Counted from the first letter of the stretch, positions 16,375-26,443 are shown. The stretch: 64,000 nt of DNA from CAYMPH01 sp964392365 (GCA_964392365.1 CAYMPH010000001.1:310001-374000); one strand, 5' to 3'. The notes: generated by a model from the letters alone, not told the origin. Numbers and translations are program-made.

Positions 16375-18453
16375 TTATATAAGTGAGTCGCTTTTCCTCC
16401 GGCGGATACTTGAATAAACAGGACCATCCTGATTATCCAGATTATCATGTTTATCACTTGGCCCTGTTAAAATAGATATATCCCCGGTTTCATTTATCAC
16501 TAATTTATCTCCTGCTTTGTATGTAGTCTGGCCGATTTTAACTGCATATTGCACAACCACAGGATATTTTTGATATTCAGATCCGTCTGTATAAAGTCTG
16601 TCTATGTTAAATGAAACGCCTAAATCCTTTAAAACTTTATTAAGTTTATCAAACTTGTCTTTGTGTATTTTTGTTTCTCTTCCCATATTGTAAATATTGC
16701 TTGAGTAGTTCTGATTTAAAAACACTGTAAACGGCATAACGTCAGTAACTTCTTTTGGTCCTGCATACTGACGCGGTCCTGACGAATGAAAGTAATCATC
16801 AATAGCCCATTGTTTTCTATATTTTTTAATAAAATGAAATGCAGGAGAATCCTTTTCAACAATAGCTTTCTTTATAACAGGTTTAAGTTTAGAGCCTCTG
16901 TCTTCGTAATTAATATTTCCGGTTAACGGAATTGCTATAAGTGATCCGCCTTTGTCCAGATCAGTAACTGAAGCTACGAAACCGGTATAGCCTCCTAAAG
17001 CAAGCGAACCAGCAACCCCGCCGAGGTTTATGGCAAAAGACATATCAAATTTACTTGGCGCACCGCATCTTCCTTCGTATCCGAGGAAGTGTGCTAGAGA
17101 AGAAAATTTAAATTTTTTAAATGCATCCAGTTCTGAATCTGAAAAGTTTTTAAGGCTGGCATGCTGTTCAGGATTCTGTTTCATATCAATTATTTTATCT
17201 GCGCATAATGCGATTAAAAGCTCTTCGGTTTTTATTTGTGAAACCGGAAGATTCCCGTGCTCATCTCTTTCCAGTAAAAGCATGTCACGGAATGATTCCG
17301 GAAGAGAATGCAGGGTTTTATATGAATCTTTTGATAATTTCTGTGATATTAATAGCTTTTTCGAAGTTATATCCAGCAGAGCTAACTCATCTTTATTGCG
17401 GCTGATTGTTTTATTGAGATCAGATATTAATGATTTTATTTCAGGAATAAATTCAATCAGTCCTTCAGGTACCAATACTACGCCGTGTTTTATTCCCCTG
17501 GCAGCCCTTAATGCGATTGTCTGTGCAATGCCTTCAATAATAACATCCAGAGAATAATTTTTATCGAAGATTTCTTCGGATATCAGCGTGATGGTCGGTC
17601 TTATTTTCAGAGCTACACCAAGTGCAACGTGTGATGCAGAACGTCCCATGATTTTAACAAAATGATAATACTTTCTGGAAGAAGGAGTGTCCTGTGCAAT
17701 ATTTCCCACCATCTCTGCATAAATTTTTACTGCAGTGTCATAACCGAAGGATATAGGCAGAAGTTTGCCTAATTGTAAATCACCATCAATTGTTTTCGGC
17801 ACTCCTATTACCCTGACGCCGCTGCCGTCAGCATGAACATCTGAGAAAAGCGTTTCTGCAAGAATAGCCGCGTTGGTATTGGAGTCATCACCGCCTACAA
17901 TTATTATGGCGTTTATCTTCTGTTCGCGGCAGACATTTTTTACTTTTTCAAATTGCGATAATTCTTCAATCTTTGTTCTGTCGCTTCCCAGAAAATCAAA
18001 GCCTCCCATATTGATTATATGCTGAATATTTTCTTCAGTTATAGGAAAGGTATCACCCTTTAATAAACCGCCGGGGCCTGCCTTTACGCCGAAAAGCTGA
18101 TTATCTGTGCCTAATACTTTGTGTATTCCAACAATTACATTATTTCCTCCTGCAGCAGGACCGCCGGAAAAAAGAACCAGAACTTTCTGATTTTTTAAAA
18201 ATTGTGCATTTTCTTTTTTAACGCCTTTGAGCACCGCATTTCCATGAAGTTTAACTGTATTTTTAAATTCCTGGTTTATTTTATCAGCATCCGGAGTGGA
18301 GAGAATTTCTCCGGTTTTTTCAAAACTGACCGGCTTAATATTCCCTTCATCGTCTAAAAAATGATGATTAACTTCAACAGGTATTTTTCTTAAGAAAATT
18401 TCAAATGCAGACATTCCTTTTTCAAGAGCGATAGCAGTAATATTATTTTTCAT
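16375..18453 (-). CDS. pfp: Diphosphate-dependent phosphofructokinase (long form)
   Basis: A 692-aa PPi-PFK that reversibly phosphorylates fructose-6-phosphate with pyrophosphate. The substrate loop LVLFSGGPAAGGNN is at about 93-106. GGDDS (187-191) with aspartate in the second variable position, rather than the GGDGS of ATP-PFK, marks the PPi-dependent group. PKTIDGDL (219-226) and the F6P motif IMGRSASH (268-275) are intact. It is longer than the usual 550-aa long-clade enzymes, with an extra C-terminal domain of about 130 residues. I chose ATG 18453, behind GGAGGG, over an upstream TTG (18480) with no ribosome site. It likely drives glycolysis or gluconeogenesis reversibly. Confidence 0.92.
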   Translation of the reverse strand: MKNNITAIALEKGMSAFEIFLRKIPVEVNHHFLDDEGNIKPVSFEKTGEILSTPDADKINQEFKNTVKLHGNAVLKGVKKENAQFLKNQKVLVLFSGGPAAGGNNVIVGIHKVLGTDNQLFGVKAGPGGLLKGDTFPITEENIQHIINMGGFDFLGSDRTKIEELSQFEKVKNVCREQKINAIIIVGGDDSNTNAAILAETLFSDVHADGSGVRVIGVPKTIDGDLQLGKLLPISFGYDTAVKIYAEMVGNIAQDTPSSRKYYHFVKIMGRSASHVALGVALKIRPTITLISEEIFDKNYSLDVIIEGIAQTIALRAARGIKHGVVLVPEGLIEFIPEIKSLISDLNKTISRNKDELALLDITSKKLLISQKLSKDSYKTLHSLPESFRDMLLLERDEHGNLPVSQIKTEELLIALCADKIIDMKQNPEQHASLKNFSDSELDAFKKFKFSSLAHFLGYEGRCGAPSKFDMSFAINLGGVAGSLALGGYTGFVASVTDLDKGGSLIAIPLTGNINYEDRGSKLKPVIKKAIVEKDSPAFHFIKKYRKQWAIDDYFHSSGPRQYAGPKEVTDVMPFTVFLNQNYSSNIYNMGRETKIHKDKFDKLNKVLKDLGVSFNIDRLYTDGSEYQKYPVVVQYAVKIGQTTYKAGDKLVINETGDISILTGPSDKHDNLDNQDGPVYSSIRRRKSDSLI

Positions 18454-18633
18454 AAACTTGCGATACCCTCCATGGATCAAATTATAGAATTAGTAATGGC
18501 TATTTTTTTAAAAATAGAAATAATAATCAGTAATGATAATTTAAATGCCGGCAGATGCATTGTCAAGAATTATAGTTTAAGCAATTTCAAATATAGTGCT
18601 GCAAGTTGATTATAAAGTAATGTGCTATTGATT

Positions 18634-21600
18634 TTAATCACCTTTTCTGATTATTATCCTCTCCAGTTCCTTCCTGTTGATAAACTTAGCGAAGTCCCTG
18701 AAATTTTTATATTCTTCCGGCTGTATTTCTCTTGTGAGAATATTTACTGATGAATAAACATCAATATAACCTTTGCCCTTATCATATCTGAATGAAGCTT
18801 TAAATTTTTTCTGTGTTACAGATTCATTCTTTGGTACTGATACTGCTTCAAACCCTTTAGGAATAATAAATCTTGTTTGAATTTTTAGATCTGTTTCGCC
18901 TGAAAAAATCAGCGGCATTTTTCTTTCTATGGATGATGCAAATGAAGAGTAATAATCCGAGTTAACAAGGAATGATGAAAAAATAATTTCGTTTCCCTCT
19001 GTCTGGGCAAAATCCCTTACTGCAACTGAGTAAGAATATGAAACAGATGTGTCGTAAGCCTCGCTGATTACATTGTAATCCGAAACTGTAGACCCGGGAA
19101 ATTTGTTGTTCCAGTACTCATTAAGTGATCTGATTTTTTCATCTTTGTTCTTGAAAGAATTTCTGAGCTGTGCAGCTTCTGTTCCCTGCTTGGAAAGCGT
19201 TCTTTTTATAGCAGCTCCGCCGTTTTCTGAAATAGTAATTTCTGATACAGCTGAAACTTTATCCGGCAGATTAAAATCAGAAGATGTTCCCTGAAATCTG
19301 TACCCGTTTTTCCCTACGATGAAAACAGTAATATCCCTGTCGTCTGCAGGAAGCTCTTTAAACCCGGAAACCTTTGCTGTAGGATCAAGAAAAAATCCCT
19401 TTCCTGAATTTACAAAACAGATTGCATGATTGAATTCCCCTATAATCGGGGCTGATAGATCAACTTTTCCTTTATCTTTAGTCCGTACAATTGCAATGCT
19501 TGATTCAATGCCCGCTTCGTTCAGAAGGGTTGATAAAAGCAGAGACATATCCTTGCAGTCTCCCATTTTGGAATTGTATGTGTTATCTGTTGAACGGGGC
19601 TGAATTCCTCCAACTCCGAATTCAAAACCAACATATCTCATTCTTTCAATAGTGTGATAATAAATTTTTTCAGCTGTTTCCATTTTGCTTTTTGAATTTT
19701 TTACAATTTTTTTTACTGTTTCTTTCATTTCCGGGCTCATTCTGTTTCTGCCGTCAATAAGACCCTTGTACCATATATAAAATTCATTCCAGTTTTTAAA
19801 CGAAGTAAATGAAATTGACGGCAGTATTTCAGACTCCGGCGGCATTGCAGGTTCTTTTTTAAGCGGGACCGAGTTTATAATTTCAATTTTATAAATATTC
19901 AAGTCATCTTTTTTTTCAGATAATTTTTTCTGTCCGGAAATTTTATTTTCATAGATATATATTTTTTTTGAATCAGGATATGCGATAACTATATTCGTTT
20001 TTAAAACCCTGTCTTTGCCGCCGATATAAAATTTTTTCCCGAAGTAATTTTTATAATCTCCGGCGCCTCTGTTTTTTATTGTGTAGCTCCAGTCAATAAC
20101 GCTCCCTTTTTTTAAAGAATAAACTGGAACTGTTAGAGCCTGGAGATTATAGTATAGGCTGCTCTCGGGATCGGACAGATTTTTTAAAAATCGTTCTGTC
20201 ATTTCTATCCTGTCCGGGCCGTTAAACACCGTACATTTTAAATCCTCAATTGATTCAGTATCCGGTTCAAATACTGCAAACTGAGCCCTGCTGTTTTTAA
20301 TTTCATCTTCATCATTAATGCGGTATACTTCGCGGATTCTTTTTTCATATGATCCGTCAACGTTGACCTTGACGGAAGTTTCATTAAGCAGATAAACCAG
20401 AGGCTCGTCTCTGAAGTTTTCTGATTCTTTTATAAGTAAAGAAATATCATCATCCTGCAGGTAGGGCTTTAATTCATTTTTTGTGCTGTACAGATTCTGA
20501 ATCATTTTTTTCAGGCTGTAATTATCAGGATCAAGTGCTGATGATCTGTTAAGGTAATTCAGTGCAAGAGTTTCTTTCCCTGCGGATAAATATGCTTTTC
20601 CTGTCAGAAAAAGTATTTCCTTATTATACGGTGAAAGAGTCATGGCTGATGATAGAACCGGAATTGATGAAGAGCGGCCGTATGAAACTGCAATTACTTC
20701 TGCAAGAGAAACCCGCAGGGAAATCATATCCGGGAAAAGAGAGATTGCGCTTTTAAGTATATTTTCCGCCTGGAAATTTTTACCGTTTTCAATTAGAGAT
20801 TTTACAAGGTCATTTATCAGATTTAAATTATATGCATTCATTGAAATCAGTTTGAAAAGATTTTTTTCTGATTCAAAATAATTTTTTTCCGAGAATTTAG
20901 TTTTATAATCAAGGTATATTCCTAAAGACGGGAAATCTGATTTTAAAAGTTTTTGCGTATTTTTATCAGCTTCAGCAGACCATTCTTTTTTTCTCATCAG
21001 CTCGGATAAATAATAGAAATAGTAATGGGAACCGGATCTGGTTTCATTTATTTTTTCTATCATTGGAAAGGCTTCATACACAAGTCCGCTTTTCAGTTTT
21101 ATTCTGACAGATTCAGTAATAGCTTCAATATTCCGCGGATTTATTTCAAGAGCTGATTTTAAAAGTTTTTCTTCTTCATGCGATCCTCTAGAACTTTTAG
21201 CTGTATAAAAAAAAGATTGTTCGGCAAATGTTCCTTTGTTTTCTTCATTCTGAAAATATTTTAATTCAGATTTGTCTGTAACGTTTATCAGATTCTGGGA
21301 GTAGAAATAATAGCCTGTTAGAAATTTTTCTCTCTGGTTTGTATCTTTTTTTGAAATAATATTTTCAATAGAGGAATAGTATCCGGTTCCTGTAAAATTA
21401 TCCTGATTCTGCCTGTTTATCCCGGAAGATAATAAATCATTGTTTTCCCGCTGAGCAGTTATTCTTGCTGATAGATTTATCAGGCCATTTGTATCTCCGA
21501 GCTTAATCATGAGTTTGTGTCTGCCTTTTTTCAGGCGGATATTAACATAATACTGATCCCCTGCAAAGCCGTGTTTCTTCCTGTTTGATAAAACTTTTTT

Positions 21601-22278
21601 TCCGTCAACGCTTACATCGATATATCCGGTCTTGCCGATTAAAAGATTATATATCCCGTCGGAGCTTATATTAAATTCAGTGAAGAAAAAATAAATTGAA
21701 TCCTTTACATCACCTGCAAAGTTCTCAACGGAAATTTTTCCGATGATTCCGCTTTTAGCCTGCCACCAGCCGGTTCTTCCTGTTTTTGATTTATACAGAG
21801 CTGATTCGGAATATTCTGTTCCAGGTTCAATTTCTTTATCAAAATCATCAAGTCCCCTGTTCTGGAACGGACCGGTTATTTTAAAATTCAGATACCCGAG
21901 CGAATTTTTTATATCAAGAGCTTCTTTCGATCGTCCAAGATAAAGAAGCAGTTCCATTTTTAAATTAAGGATTTTCGTTTCAGCCTTAATATCGAGTGAT
22001 GAATTTTTTTTCATGATATAGTCAAGTGATTCGAGGCCCGGGGAGAAAAGTTCAGTATAATGCATGAGTTCGCTGATTCTTGCAATATTTGTCTCGATAT
22101 CAATCTTATCTGAAGTTGCGGAAGTCCATTTTTTCAGCACATCAAGAGCTATGAAATAATTGCCGGACGATTTTTCTTTAAAATAGATTTCTTCGTAATT
22201 TATTACTTCAGCATAAGAGATTTGCGGAATCTGAAATAATAAAAAAAATGCAAATAAGCAGATTTTTCTAGTTAACAT
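18634..22278 (-). CDS. Exported TPR / DUF3857 / transglutaminase-like protein
   Basis: A 1214-aa protein with a signal peptide (CLFAFFLLFQIPQISYA). The N-terminal half contains a beta-sandwich-like stretch (about 130-290) and TPR-like helical repeats (about 350-610). Then comes a DUF3857-type domain (about 650-830, with VDGSYEKRIREVYRINDE) and a transglutaminase core: catalytic C908 in KMGDCKDMSLLLS, histidine in FNHAICFV and aspartate in LDPTA. All three catalytic positions are present, so it may be an active periplasmic cysteine protease or amidase. Similar proteins are common in Bacteroidetes and spirochaetes but lack assigned substrates. Monocistronic, divergent from radC. Confidence 0.85.
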   Translation of the reverse strand: MLTRKICLFAFFLLFQIPQISYAEVINYEEIYFKEKSSGNYFIALDVLKKWTSATSDKIDIETNIARISELMHYTELFSPGLESLDYIMKKNSSLDIKAETKILNLKMELLLYLGRSKEALDIKNSLGYLNFKITGPFQNRGLDDFDKEIEPGTEYSESALYKSKTGRTGWWQAKSGIIGKISVENFAGDVKDSIYFFFTEFNISSDGIYNLLIGKTGYIDVSVDGKKVLSNRKKHGFAGDQYYVNIRLKKGRHKLMIKLGDTNGLINLSARITAQRENNDLLSSGINRQNQDNFTGTGYYSSIENIISKKDTNQREKFLTGYYFYSQNLINVTDKSELKYFQNEENKGTFAEQSFFYTAKSSRGSHEEEKLLKSALEINPRNIEAITESVRIKLKSGLVYEAFPMIEKINETRSGSHYYFYYLSELMRKKEWSAEADKNTQKLLKSDFPSLGIYLDYKTKFSEKNYFESEKNLFKLISMNAYNLNLINDLVKSLIENGKNFQAENILKSAISLFPDMISLRVSLAEVIAVSYGRSSSIPVLSSAMTLSPYNKEILFLTGKAYLSAGKETLALNYLNRSSALDPDNYSLKKMIQNLYSTKNELKPYLQDDDISLLIKESENFRDEPLVYLLNETSVKVNVDGSYEKRIREVYRINDEDEIKNSRAQFAVFEPDTESIEDLKCTVFNGPDRIEMTERFLKNLSDPESSLYYNLQALTVPVYSLKKGSVIDWSYTIKNRGAGDYKNYFGKKFYIGGKDRVLKTNIVIAYPDSKKIYIYENKISGQKKLSEKKDDLNIYKIEIINSVPLKKEPAMPPESEILPSISFTSFKNWNEFYIWYKGLIDGRNRMSPEMKETVKKIVKNSKSKMETAEKIYYHTIERMRYVGFEFGVGGIQPRSTDNTYNSKMGDCKDMSLLLSTLLNEAGIESSIAIVRTKDKGKVDLSAPIIGEFNHAICFVNSGKGFFLDPTAKVSGFKELPADDRDITVFIVGKNGYRFQGTSSDFNLPDKVSAVSEITISENGGAAIKRTLSKQGTEAAQLRNSFKNKDEKIRSLNEYWNNKFPGSTVSDYNVISEAYDTSVSYSYSVAVRDFAQTEGNEIIFSSFLVNSDYYSSFASSIERKMPLIFSGETDLKIQTRFIIPKGFEAVSVPKNESVTQKKFKASFRYDKGKGYIDVYSSVNILTREIQPEEYKNFRDFAKFINRKELERIIIRKGD

Positions 22279-22805
22279 TTTAATAAATTCAGCCTTCAGT
22301 TAGTATATATATATGATATGTTTTTTTAATATCTGCGCAAATTAAATAATTATCAGGATATAACTTAATGAACATTTTAAAACAGCCTTTAAAAGATGCA
22401 AATTATATTTTGCCTGCACAAAAATGCATGATGGGGGAAGATGTAAAAAATCTATCGGATGCTGAGCTTCTTGCTGTAGTTCTGGGAACAGGAATAAAAA
22501 AAATGGATGTTATGGATTTATCTTCATCTTTGCTGAAAAAATTCGGCGGGCTGGCAGGCTTAAGGCAGAGCGGACTACGGGAGATAAGCGGAATAAACGG
22601 AATAGGCATGATTAAATCAGTGAGAATCCATTCTGCTTTTGAAATGGGATCGCGTTCTTTAAAAAAGGAAGGCAAACCGGTTCTGCTTGATTCCCCGGAA
22701 GCTGTCTGGAGATATCTTCTGCCGGAAACCTGCGCTTTAAAAAAGGAGGAGTTCAGGTCCCTGATTCTTAACAATAAAAATATACTTTTAAAAAAGACTC
22801 TTGTT

Positions 22806-24113
22806 TCAGTAGGCACTATCAATGAGGCAATAATTCATCCGCGCGAAGTATTTGTTGATGCTATTAAAGAAGGAGGTTCCGGAATAATAGCTGTGCACAA
22901 TCATCCATCCGGATTTACGAAGCCATCTAGAGATCTCTTCACCACATTCCCCACTTAAAGACCTATTTGCCAAAACCATTTGCCGAAAACATTTAGCCAG
23001 TTCTACTAAGCCGTATACTTTAATACCTTTCAATGCAGAGAATTCATCAAGATATAGCTGAGAATATTTGGGACTAATATAACTGTAATTTCTAAGGGAA
23101 GTTTTAAGCACTCGCTGATTGCCCTCGGCTACCTGTGAGTGAACACCATTACATGACCATCTGTTCTTAGCCCAGACATTTCTATTAAGATTCTTTGCAC
23201 GTGCATTATGGTTGATAGTACGATGTGACTCGTTCAATCTTGATAACCAAGGGAAACCATCGTCAGTGAAGTGTGGACTATTTTTAGGAAGAAAGTTTAA
23301 TAGTGGTTCTATGGTGGACTGTGTTTGATTAGGAATTGATGTGAAGATACACGCACCTTGTTTAATTGCTATTGTGTGGCAGAGTGTACCAATTTGATAT
23401 TTATTTTTTTCAAGTGCTACAGAATCCGTTAAATAAATACTACTAGTCTGCCCATTGTGTTTATATCTAGAACGATATCCATTAGCTCTTTGTGATGCCG
23501 AAAACATCGCTAAAGTATCGCTATATATCACGTTTTTACCCTTTACAATGTCTGTGATATCTACTGACTTAGATGGTAGCCGATAATCACTGGCGAAGTC
23601 ATGGTTAATATCATCAACCATTTGCGATTTGATGGCAGGTATTAAATCAGACATGAATAATTGTAATCTACGCTTTAACGCTGTAGCAGTTGATGAACCC
23701 ACCAGTAGTTTTCGCCTAATGTGTTCGGCAGTTAGGGGTTGAGGATATAAATCAATGGCTTCTTTAATGATGTAACCTAATGTCCAGATCGGAACCTTCA
23801 AGTGGTGAGCTGGGGTATATGATGTAATACTGTAATGAGTCTTACAAGACTTGCAGACTACTTCAGTTTCCCTAGTACTTATTAGCCTATGATCTGTTGA
23901 GCCACATTTAGGACAAGTTTTTGGGTAGAATGCTTTTAGTAAGGTGATGGTTAATTCTGTATAATAGTCTATGTTGAGATTAGGGTGTTTGGAGTTGAAA
24001 GTGTTTTTGATCTGCTTAGTGGAAGAGCTTGGATCTGTGTTTTCTGGTGATTGTTGTTGTGAATCTGATTTATTATATGTTTTAACAGAGTGTGGATTCG
24101 AGTGGGTGAATAT
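22806..24113 (-). CDS. IS1595-like transposase (frame open through both IS ends)
   Basis: The N-terminal region has a zinc ribbon (TCPKCGSTDHR...VVCKSCKTHYSITSYTP) upstream of the only standard start codon, TTG 23801. The DDE-type core contains FTDDGFPWLSRLNESH and a C-terminal SQVAEGNQRVLK...LYLDEFSALKG, typical of ISXO2/IS1595 transposases. From 23801 up to the IS end there is no ATG, GTG or TTG in frame, yet the zinc ribbon shows this part is coding; the first upstream stop is TAG inside the target duplication. At the other end no stop occurs before the IS tip, so the frame runs on for about 43 codons antisense to radC. The true start is therefore undetermined; coordinates give the open frame. 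Confidence 0.75.
   Translation of the reverse strand: MFTHSNPHSVKTYNKSDSQQQSPENTDPSSSTKQIKNTFNSKHPNLNIDYYTELTITLLKAFYPKTCPKCGSTDHRLISTRETEVVCKSCKTHYSITSYTPAHHLKVPIWTLGYIIKEAIDLYPQPLTAEHIRRKLLVGSSTATALKRRLQLFMSDLIPAIKSQMVDDINHDFASDYRLPSKSVDITDIVKGKNVIYSDTLAMFSASQRANGYRSRYKHNGQTSSIYLTDSVALEKNKYQIGTLCHTIAIKQGACIFTSIPNQTQSTIEPLLNFLPKNSPHFTDDGFPWLSRLNESHRTINHNARAKNLNRNVWAKNRWSCNGVHSQVAEGNQRVLKTSLRNYSYISPKYSQLYLDEFSALKGIKVYGLVELAKCFRQMVLANRSLSGECGEEISRWLRKSGWMIVHSYYSGTSFFNSINKYFARMNYCLIDSAY
22926..22933. repeat. Left target-site duplication of the IS
   Basis: TCTAGAGA, matching 24113-24120. The preceding base A is also shared, so 8 or 9 bp; 8 bp is typical for IS1595-family insertion. Confidence 0.85.
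22934..24112 (-). mobile_element. IS1595-like insertion sequence in radC
   Basis: About 1179 bp lying between two copies of TCTAGAGA, with radC sequence continuing perfectly on both sides. It carries one transposase frame on the reverse strand. The ends share only a short imperfect inverted repeat (TTCACC near 22938 and, on the other strand, near 24110), so exact tips are uncertain by a few bases. Base and codon use differ visibly from the host genes. The perfect duplication and undecayed radC halves suggest a recent insertion. Confidence 0.88.
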
Positions 24114-24120
24114 CTAGAGA
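24113..24120. repeat. Right target-site duplication of the IS
   Basis: TCTAGAGA, second copy of the sequence at 22926-22933; radC resumes with the next base. Confidence 0.85.
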
Positions 24121-24331
24121 GGATATAGAAACTACTAAAAGAATGGTAGAAGCAGGAAAAATATTAGGAATTCCTCTTATTGATCATATAATAGTTACTT
24201 CTGCTTCATATGAGAGCCTCAGAGATTCAGGATATATTCAATAAAATTTTCTTGCATTAATATTAAGAATGCGTATCATAATCCATTAGTAAATAAATAG
24301 AAAAACAGTATCAGGAACTGGATGGAACACG

Positions 24332-25234
24332 ATGAAAAAAATTATAAGTTTATTTTTATTCATGTCTTTATTTGTATTTTCTGCAGATGGACTTCTGCTT
24401 GCAAGGCCTAACAGATTCAGTTATGCAGGGGAAATTTTACCCGGGAAGTGGATCAGAAATTTAAAAGTGGTATATTCGGAAGAAAAAGACGGATTCAGAT
24501 ATGTTCAGATTTTTTTTCCGGCTGAATATAAAAAAGGTGAAAATACAAGAGTTCTGATTGCACTTCACGGTTATGGTGCCAATCTGAGAGAATGGGAAAT
24601 GAATTCATACATAGAGAAGCTTGCCAACGAATTAAATTTTGTAATTGTTTGTCCTGATATGGGCAATACTGTTTACGAATCGCGATTCTATCCGGAGACA
24701 ACTGTAAAATGGGCAGGAATACCAGGCGGAAAATTTATTTCAGAAAACCTGATAAATTATCTTAATAATACTTTTGCGCTTGCTTATGATAGAGATAAAA
24801 CCGGAATATTCGGTTTATCTACAGGCGGGCGCGGAGCAATGCTTTTGTCTGCTTTGCATCCTGATATTTTCGGCGCTGCTGCAGGCCTTTCAGGCGATTA
24901 TGATCCTTTATCAATGCCGCGCGACAGGCTGCTAACTGCAGTATATGGAAACAGCAAACAGTTTGAGGAAAGATGGAAAACCGATGACAATATAATAAAT
25001 CTTGCAGAAAAGCTGATAAATACACCTTTATATATTTCTCATGGAGAAAAGGATTCAATAGTTCCAAAGGAGCAGTCCTGGATTTTTGCATTAAAGTTGA
25101 AACACCTGCAGAAAAAAATGGGCGGATTCGATATAACATATTTTGAAAAAAAACATTCCATGCATGACTGGCATTACTGGGGTTCTATGCTTCCGGAAGT
25201 TATGAATTTTTTCAATAAAAAGCTGAAGAAGTAA
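24332..25234 (+). CDS. Secreted alpha/beta-hydrolase (esterase D-like)
   Basis: A 300-aa protein with signal peptide (IISLFLFMSLFVFSADG). Esterase/S-formylglutathione-hydrolase-like fold: LIALHGYGANLREW oxyanion region, nucleophile elbow GLSTGGRGA (S163), acid in SHGEKDSIVP and histidine in KKHSMHDWHYW. All triad members are present, so an active carboxylesterase acting outside the cytoplasm is likely; the substrate cannot be told. It lies 22 bp upstream of a membrane/zinc-ribbon gene and may be co-transcribed with it. Confidence 0.88.
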   Translation: MKKIISLFLFMSLFVFSADGLLLARPNRFSYAGEILPGKWIRNLKVVYSEEKDGFRYVQIFFPAEYKKGENTRVLIALHGYGANLREWEMNSYIEKLANELNFVIVCPDMGNTVYESRFYPETTVKWAGIPGGKFISENLINYLNNTFALAYDRDKTGIFGLSTGGRGAMLLSALHPDIFGAAAGLSGDYDPLSMPRDRLLTAVYGNSKQFEERWKTDDNIINLAEKLINTPLYISHGEKDSIVPKEQSWIFALKLKHLQKKMGGFDITYFEKKHSMHDWHYWGSMLPEVMNFFNKKLKK

Positions 25235-25255
25235 CTTTTTCAAGGAGTTGATTAT

Positions 25256-26353
25256 ATGCGTTCATTTAAAGGCTCATTAATCCGGTTTGAGGTTTTATCA
25301 AAAGCCGCGCTCGGTTTTATATCGCTTCTTCTTGCTCTTTTTCTGATTTTAATCGGTGAAAAATTTCTGGATGATGTTGCAAAAATTTATAAAGAGCCGC
25401 TTAAGGAGAAGTATACCAACGTTGAAGAAATAAAAAAATATGATGCGCCCCTTAAATCTTTATACAGCGAAATTGAAAAATATAATCTCGAAAAGGAAAG
25501 AATAAACAAAGCATTATATATATCGCAGAGAAACTACCAGAGCGAGAAAGATTCTTTTAACAGCTGGATAGAAGCAAGAAAAACAATTGGCTCTCCAACA
25601 GAAGACATTGAGGTTAAAACAAGAGCAAGACAGCTTGATGAATTCCGCAAAATAGAGAAGGAATGGAAAAATGAGCTGGATAAGGTTGATTCTCAAATAT
25701 TGCCTTACCAGAAAAAGATAAATGAACTTACCGCCAAAAAGCTTGATGCAGAAGAAATTGCAGAAAAACAATATGAAGCTGAGCTGAAAAGCTACAAAAT
25801 AAAATCATTTTTTGTCAGGCTTCTTATAGTTGCTCCATTTATCATAATATCGCTGGTTATGGTTATTAAATACAGGCGGGTTAAATATTTCCCTCTGTTT
25901 TCCGGTTTTATAATTTTTTCATTATACGCGTTTTTTTTCGGACTTGTTCCCTATCTTCCGGATTTTGGGGGGTATATAAGATATGCTGTAGGTATTGTTC
26001 TTACTGTATTTTTAGGAATATATATTATAAGACAGATCAATACTTTAGCAGCAAAAAAGAAGCAGGAACTTGAGGAATCCTCAAAAGACAGATCAAAAAA
26101 AATTAAACAGGACACTGCGCTGAAGGCTTATAAATCACACTGCTGTCCTTCATGTGAAAAGGATTTTATACTTAACAAATGGAGCTCGACAAGCGTAACT
26201 CAGACTTATTTGTCTTCTGAAACAGATGCCCCAATGTTCTGCAGGCATTGCGGAATTGAGCTTTTCATTCTATGCCCGAAATGCAGTGAGAAAAATTTTG
26301 CACATTTTCCATTCTGCTCAAAGTGCGGTTATAATTTATTATCAAAAGAATAA
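25256..26353 (+). CDS. Membrane protein with coiled coil and C-terminal double zinc ribbon
   Basis: A 365-aa protein behind AAGGAG. Transmembrane helix at about 17-37, coiled-coil region (45-180), three helices (about 187-205, 213-232, 240-258), a basic linker, then a cysteine-rich tail with four CxxC pairs (CCPSC, CRHC, CPKC, CSKC), about 298-360. The cysteine pairs look like tandem zinc ribbons, placed in the cytoplasm if the N-terminus is cytoplasmic. No enzymatic motif. The neighbouring genes are also uncharacterised. Confidence 0.8.
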   Translation: MRSFKGSLIRFEVLSKAALGFISLLLALFLILIGEKFLDDVAKIYKEPLKEKYTNVEEIKKYDAPLKSLYSEIEKYNLEKERINKALYISQRNYQSEKDSFNSWIEARKTIGSPTEDIEVKTRARQLDEFRKIEKEWKNELDKVDSQILPYQKKINELTAKKLDAEEIAEKQYEAELKSYKIKSFFVRLLIVAPFIIISLVMVIKYRRVKYFPLFSGFIIFSLYAFFFGLVPYLPDFGGYIRYAVGIVLTVFLGIYIIRQINTLAAKKKQELEESSKDRSKKIKQDTALKAYKSHCCPSCEKDFILNKWSSTSVTQTYLSSETDAPMFCRHCGIELFILCPKCSEKNFAHFPFCSKCGYNLLSKE

Positions 26354-26400
26354 TATTAAACATAAAATATAAAAAAAAGCCCGATCGGATTAAATGATTC

Positions 26401-26428
26401 TTGACATATTGATTCATTTTTTTAAAAT
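26401..26428 (+). promoter_or_regulatory. Sigma-70 promoter for the 26444 operon
   Basis: TTGACA at 26401-26406, 16-base spacer, TAAAAT at 26423-26428 (5 of 6). Only 15 bases separate the -10 from the start codon, so the leader would be very short. Confidence 0.5.
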
Positions 26429-26443
26429 AAAAGCGGTGATAAA

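Larger units (their letters stand above)
22368..24244 (+). pseudogene. radC: radC (JAMM family) split by an insertion sequence
   Basis: The 5' part (22368-22933) encodes the helix-hairpin-helix region (LSDAELLAVVLGTGIKK; ISGINGIGMIKSVR) and most of the JAB/MPN domain, up to HNHPSGFTKPSR. The 3' part resumes at 24121 (EDIETTKRMVEAG...IDHIIVTS) and stops at 24244. Joining the parts across the duplicated TCTAGAGA restores a 229-aa frame of normal RadC length with the full H-x-H...S...D metal motif. As it stands, the protein would end after 196 residues with a foreign tail and without the metal-ligand aspartate. RadC's role is unclear; DNA repair was the historical claim. Confidence 0.93.

Noticed and set aside
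23802..24331. Apparent 530-bp gene-free gap
   Set aside because: It is explained by the upstream transposase frame (zinc ribbon), the right IS end and the 3' part of radC; only about 24245-24331 is truly intergenic.
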